Positions 5,839-7,085 of a stretch of 7,085 nucleotides of DNA are shown here, one piece after another. Every line of letters begins with the position of its first letter. Within the stretch, counting starts at the first letter, position 1. The notes below the pieces were generated by a model. That model worked only from the letters and a program-made list of their open reading frames with translations. It made no database searches and was not told where the DNA came from. Position numbers and translations under genes: made by a program. This DNA comes from Candidatus Atribacteria bacterium (GTDB taxonomy: Bacteria; Atribacterota; Atribacteria; Atribacterales; Atribacteraceae): contig PWXL01000127.1 in NCBI GenBank assembly GCA_003561145.1, positions 1 through 7,085 on the forward strand, in the 5' to 3' direction.

Positions 5839-5943
5839 TTTACTTGGGTGTGTAAATGTACATCATCCATCCTACAAGAACTCACAGGTACTTCACTTGC
5901 TTCTCTACAGGTTTACAGAAGGCCAATACCACCTCCCCCTTTT

Positions 5944-6930
5944 TTAATCTTTCCTTCTTTGCATAACCACAGCTCCCAGAATAATCAACCCCTGCACCAT
6001 ACCCTGGACGTATGCGGATATATTCATCAGGTTCATCAGGTTTCCAATGACTGCGATGATCAAGACGCCGGCGATGGTCCCACTGAGACCTCCGATTCCC
6101 CCGGCGAAACTCGTTCCTCCGATAATGACAGCCGCGATAGCGTTGAGTTCCATGCCGGTTCCCATAGTAGGATCGCCCACCGTGGTACGGGAAACCTGGA
6201 TAAGGCCGGCAAAGGCAGCGGTAAGCCCACAGATGATATAGACCAGATTTTTATACATATTTACACGAATGCCCGACAGGCGGGCTGCTTCCTGGTTCCC
6301 CCCGATAGCGAACAACCGGCGCCCGAAAGTGGTTTTTCTCAGTACAATTCCTCCAAGAATAAAAACCAGGATCAAGAGCAGCCCCGGCATGGGTATGGGC
6401 CCTATCGTTCCTTCCGAAAGCACACGAAATTCCCGCGCGACCAGCCCGAAAGGTTGACCCTGCGTATAATACAAGGCAATGCCTCGTACCACGATCATCA
6501 TGCCCAAGGTGGTGATAAAAGGGTCGGTCCTGAACTTGGTAACGAGTACCCCGTTAGCCATGCCGATCAGTGCTCCGACTCCCAATACCAGCAGGATTAC
6601 CGGAATGATCAGTTCTCTCTGGCCGGCCATCACTCCGGCAGCCACACAGGTAGCGAGGGATAGGGTTGAACCCGCTGAAAGGTCGACTCCTCCGTTTCCA
6701 GTGAGAATCACGAATGTCATTCCAGCACTCATGATACCCAGGGCGGTAACCTGTCTCATAATATTGAACACATTGCGAGGATTATAAAAGGCCGATGAGA
6801 GCAGTGACCCAGCGATAACCAAGGCCAAAAACGCGATGTACAGCCCCAGGTTGGGGCGTATCAGCCTGAAGAAGTTGGATGCTGTTTTACTCACATCCAA
6901 CGCGGCAGTGTATTTCTCGACGGAAGCCAT
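5944..6930 (-). CDS. Sugar ABC transporter permease, RbsC/MglC type (CUT2)
   Basis: This 328-residue inner-membrane protein is of typical family length (BPD_transp_2) and probably forms the channel as a homodimer. ATG 6930 has GGGAG 5 bases upstream. After a polar N-terminus the first span is about residues 28-48. Family marks follow in order: MTFVILTGNGGVDLSAGS (71-88), the DPFITTLGMM stretch (136-145), FAIGGNQEAARLSGI (207-221) in the cytoplasmic loop that docks onto the ATPase, and the glycine-rich VIIGGTSFAGGIGG (268-281). The C-terminus QRRKD is charged and cytoplasmic. It is the first gene of the minus-strand operon, directly behind the promoter at 6959-6987, and is followed by the binding protein after 121 bases. 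Many RbsABC/MglBAC operons instead start with a binding protein or an ATPase, so having the permease first is notable. Family is confident; the substrate is unknown. Confidence 0.95.
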   Translation of the reverse strand: MASVEKYTAALDVSKTASNFFRLIRPNLGLYIAFLALVIAGSLLSSAFYNPRNVFNIMRQVTALGIMSAGMTFVILTGNGGVDLSAGSTLSLATCVAAGVMAGQRELIIPVILLVLGVGALIGMANGVLVTKFRTDPFITTLGMMIVVRGIALYYTQGQPFGLVAREFRVLSEGTIGPIPMPGLLLILVFILGGIVLRKTTFGRRLFAIGGNQEAARLSGIRVNMYKNLVYIICGLTAAFAGLIQVSRTTVGDPTMGTGMELNAIAAVIIGGTSFAGGIGGLSGTIAGVLIIAVIGNLMNLMNISAYVQGMVQGLIILGAVVMQRRKD

Positions 6931-6935
6931 TGTTT

Positions 6936-6940
6936 CTCCC
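6936..6940 (-). promoter_or_regulatory. Shine-Dalgarno of the CUT2 permease gene
   Basis: On the minus strand GGGAG lies 5 bases before ATG 6930, within the purine-rich GGAAGGGAG. It supports this start. Confidence 0.7.
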
Positions 6941-6958
6941 TTCCATTTTTCGGTATTG

Positions 6959-6987
6959 ATTTTAGTCTTTCACTTCGTTTTTTTCAA
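6959..6987 (-). promoter_or_regulatory. Sigma70-type promoter of the CUT2 operon
   Basis: On the minus strand TTGAAA (6987-6982) and TAAAAT (6964-6959) each match the consensus at 5 of 6 positions and are exactly 17 bases apart. Transcription would begin near 6952, leaving a leader of about 22 bases that includes the Shine-Dalgarno. An 8-bp palindrome, AGGCGCCT (6990-6997), lies 2 bases upstream of the -35 and could be a regulator half-site or chance. Between 6998 and 7085 there is no gene; a further TATAAT on the minus strand (7080-7075) is too near the window end for its -35 to be seen. Confidence 0.6.
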
Positions 6988-7085
6988 TGAGGCGCCTACA
7001 TCATGCAACAGCACATTCAAAAGGGGATCACTTTGTAAACCAATATTTCTCTTCCTCACGGTTGAATAAAAAGTATTATATATCA

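Noticed and set aside
5823..5885. Longer binding-protein start at ATG 5885
   Set aside because: It would put 21 polar residues before the signal peptide, and GGGAGGA precedes ATG 5822 at a normal distance.
5882..5926. A 14-codon frame on the minus strand starting at TTG 5926 after the purine run GGGGGAGGTGG
   Set aside because: Too short, non-ATG and without recognisable features. The purine run may still be a chance or residual ribosome site.
5755..6663. A 302-codon open frame on the plus strand
   Set aside because: It runs antisense to the well-supported CUT2 permease and binding-protein genes, is rich in H, S, P, Q and D with low complexity, and shows no family motif. It is a shadow of high-quality genes on the other strand.
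1..7085. CRISPR arrays, tRNA or rRNA genes, insertion sequences, phage or defence genes
   Set aside because: No regularly spaced repeats, no clover-leaf or rRNA signatures, no transposase or integrase motifs. All long conserved frames are ABC importer parts.

Overview
The window holds parts of two unrelated carbohydrate ABC importers that face each other and converge near position 3000. The left one is on the plus strand: the C-terminal 268 residues of a family-1 (MalE/trehalose-maltose-type) solute-binding protein (2-808), a MalF-type permease with an unusually long first extracytoplasmic loop (1018-2088), and a MalG-type permease (2085-2951) that starts at TTG inside the stop of the gene before it. 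This is a CUT1 importer. It has no ATPase of its own in view, so it probably uses a shared MsmK/UgpC-like ATPase encoded elsewhere. The wording of the binding protein suggests an alpha-glucoside ligand such as trehalose or maltose.

The right one is on the minus strand and reads right to left: a RbsC/MglC-type permease (6930-5944), a Peripla_BP_4 (RbsB-like) binding protein (5822-4842) and a two-domain RbsA/MglA-type ATPase (4588-3086). Together they form a complete CUT2 importer. A good sigma70-type promoter (TTGAAA, 17 bases, TAAAAT) lies just upstream of the permease. The ligand cannot be named: several positions that contact ribose in RbsB appear to be changed.

The most distinctive non-coding feature is a strong perfect hairpin just after the binding-protein gene in both operons (831-864 and 4759-4792), neither followed by a real T-run. 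These look like transcript-stabilising or attenuating elements that let the binding protein be made in excess of the membrane parts. The gap before the ATPase gene holds two further hairpins, one of them 2 bases from the ATPase Shine-Dalgarno sequence, and a possible internal promoter. The convergent gap (2952-3085) holds two inverted repeats likely to end both transcripts.

Organism: a bacterium of moderate GC using GGAGG-type ribosome sites. The RbsB-like protein has a signal peptide ending AFA-GS with no lipobox cysteine, which fits a free periplasmic protein in a diderm. The protein style recalls Spirochaetota, or less likely Thermotogota or similar lineages; this is an impression from the sequences, not a demonstrated placement. 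I see no mobile element, CRISPR, tRNA, rRNA, regulator gene or catabolic enzyme. Apart from the RNA-level features and the permease loop insertion, the region is ordinary sugar-uptake DNA, and I find no evidence of a new class of system.
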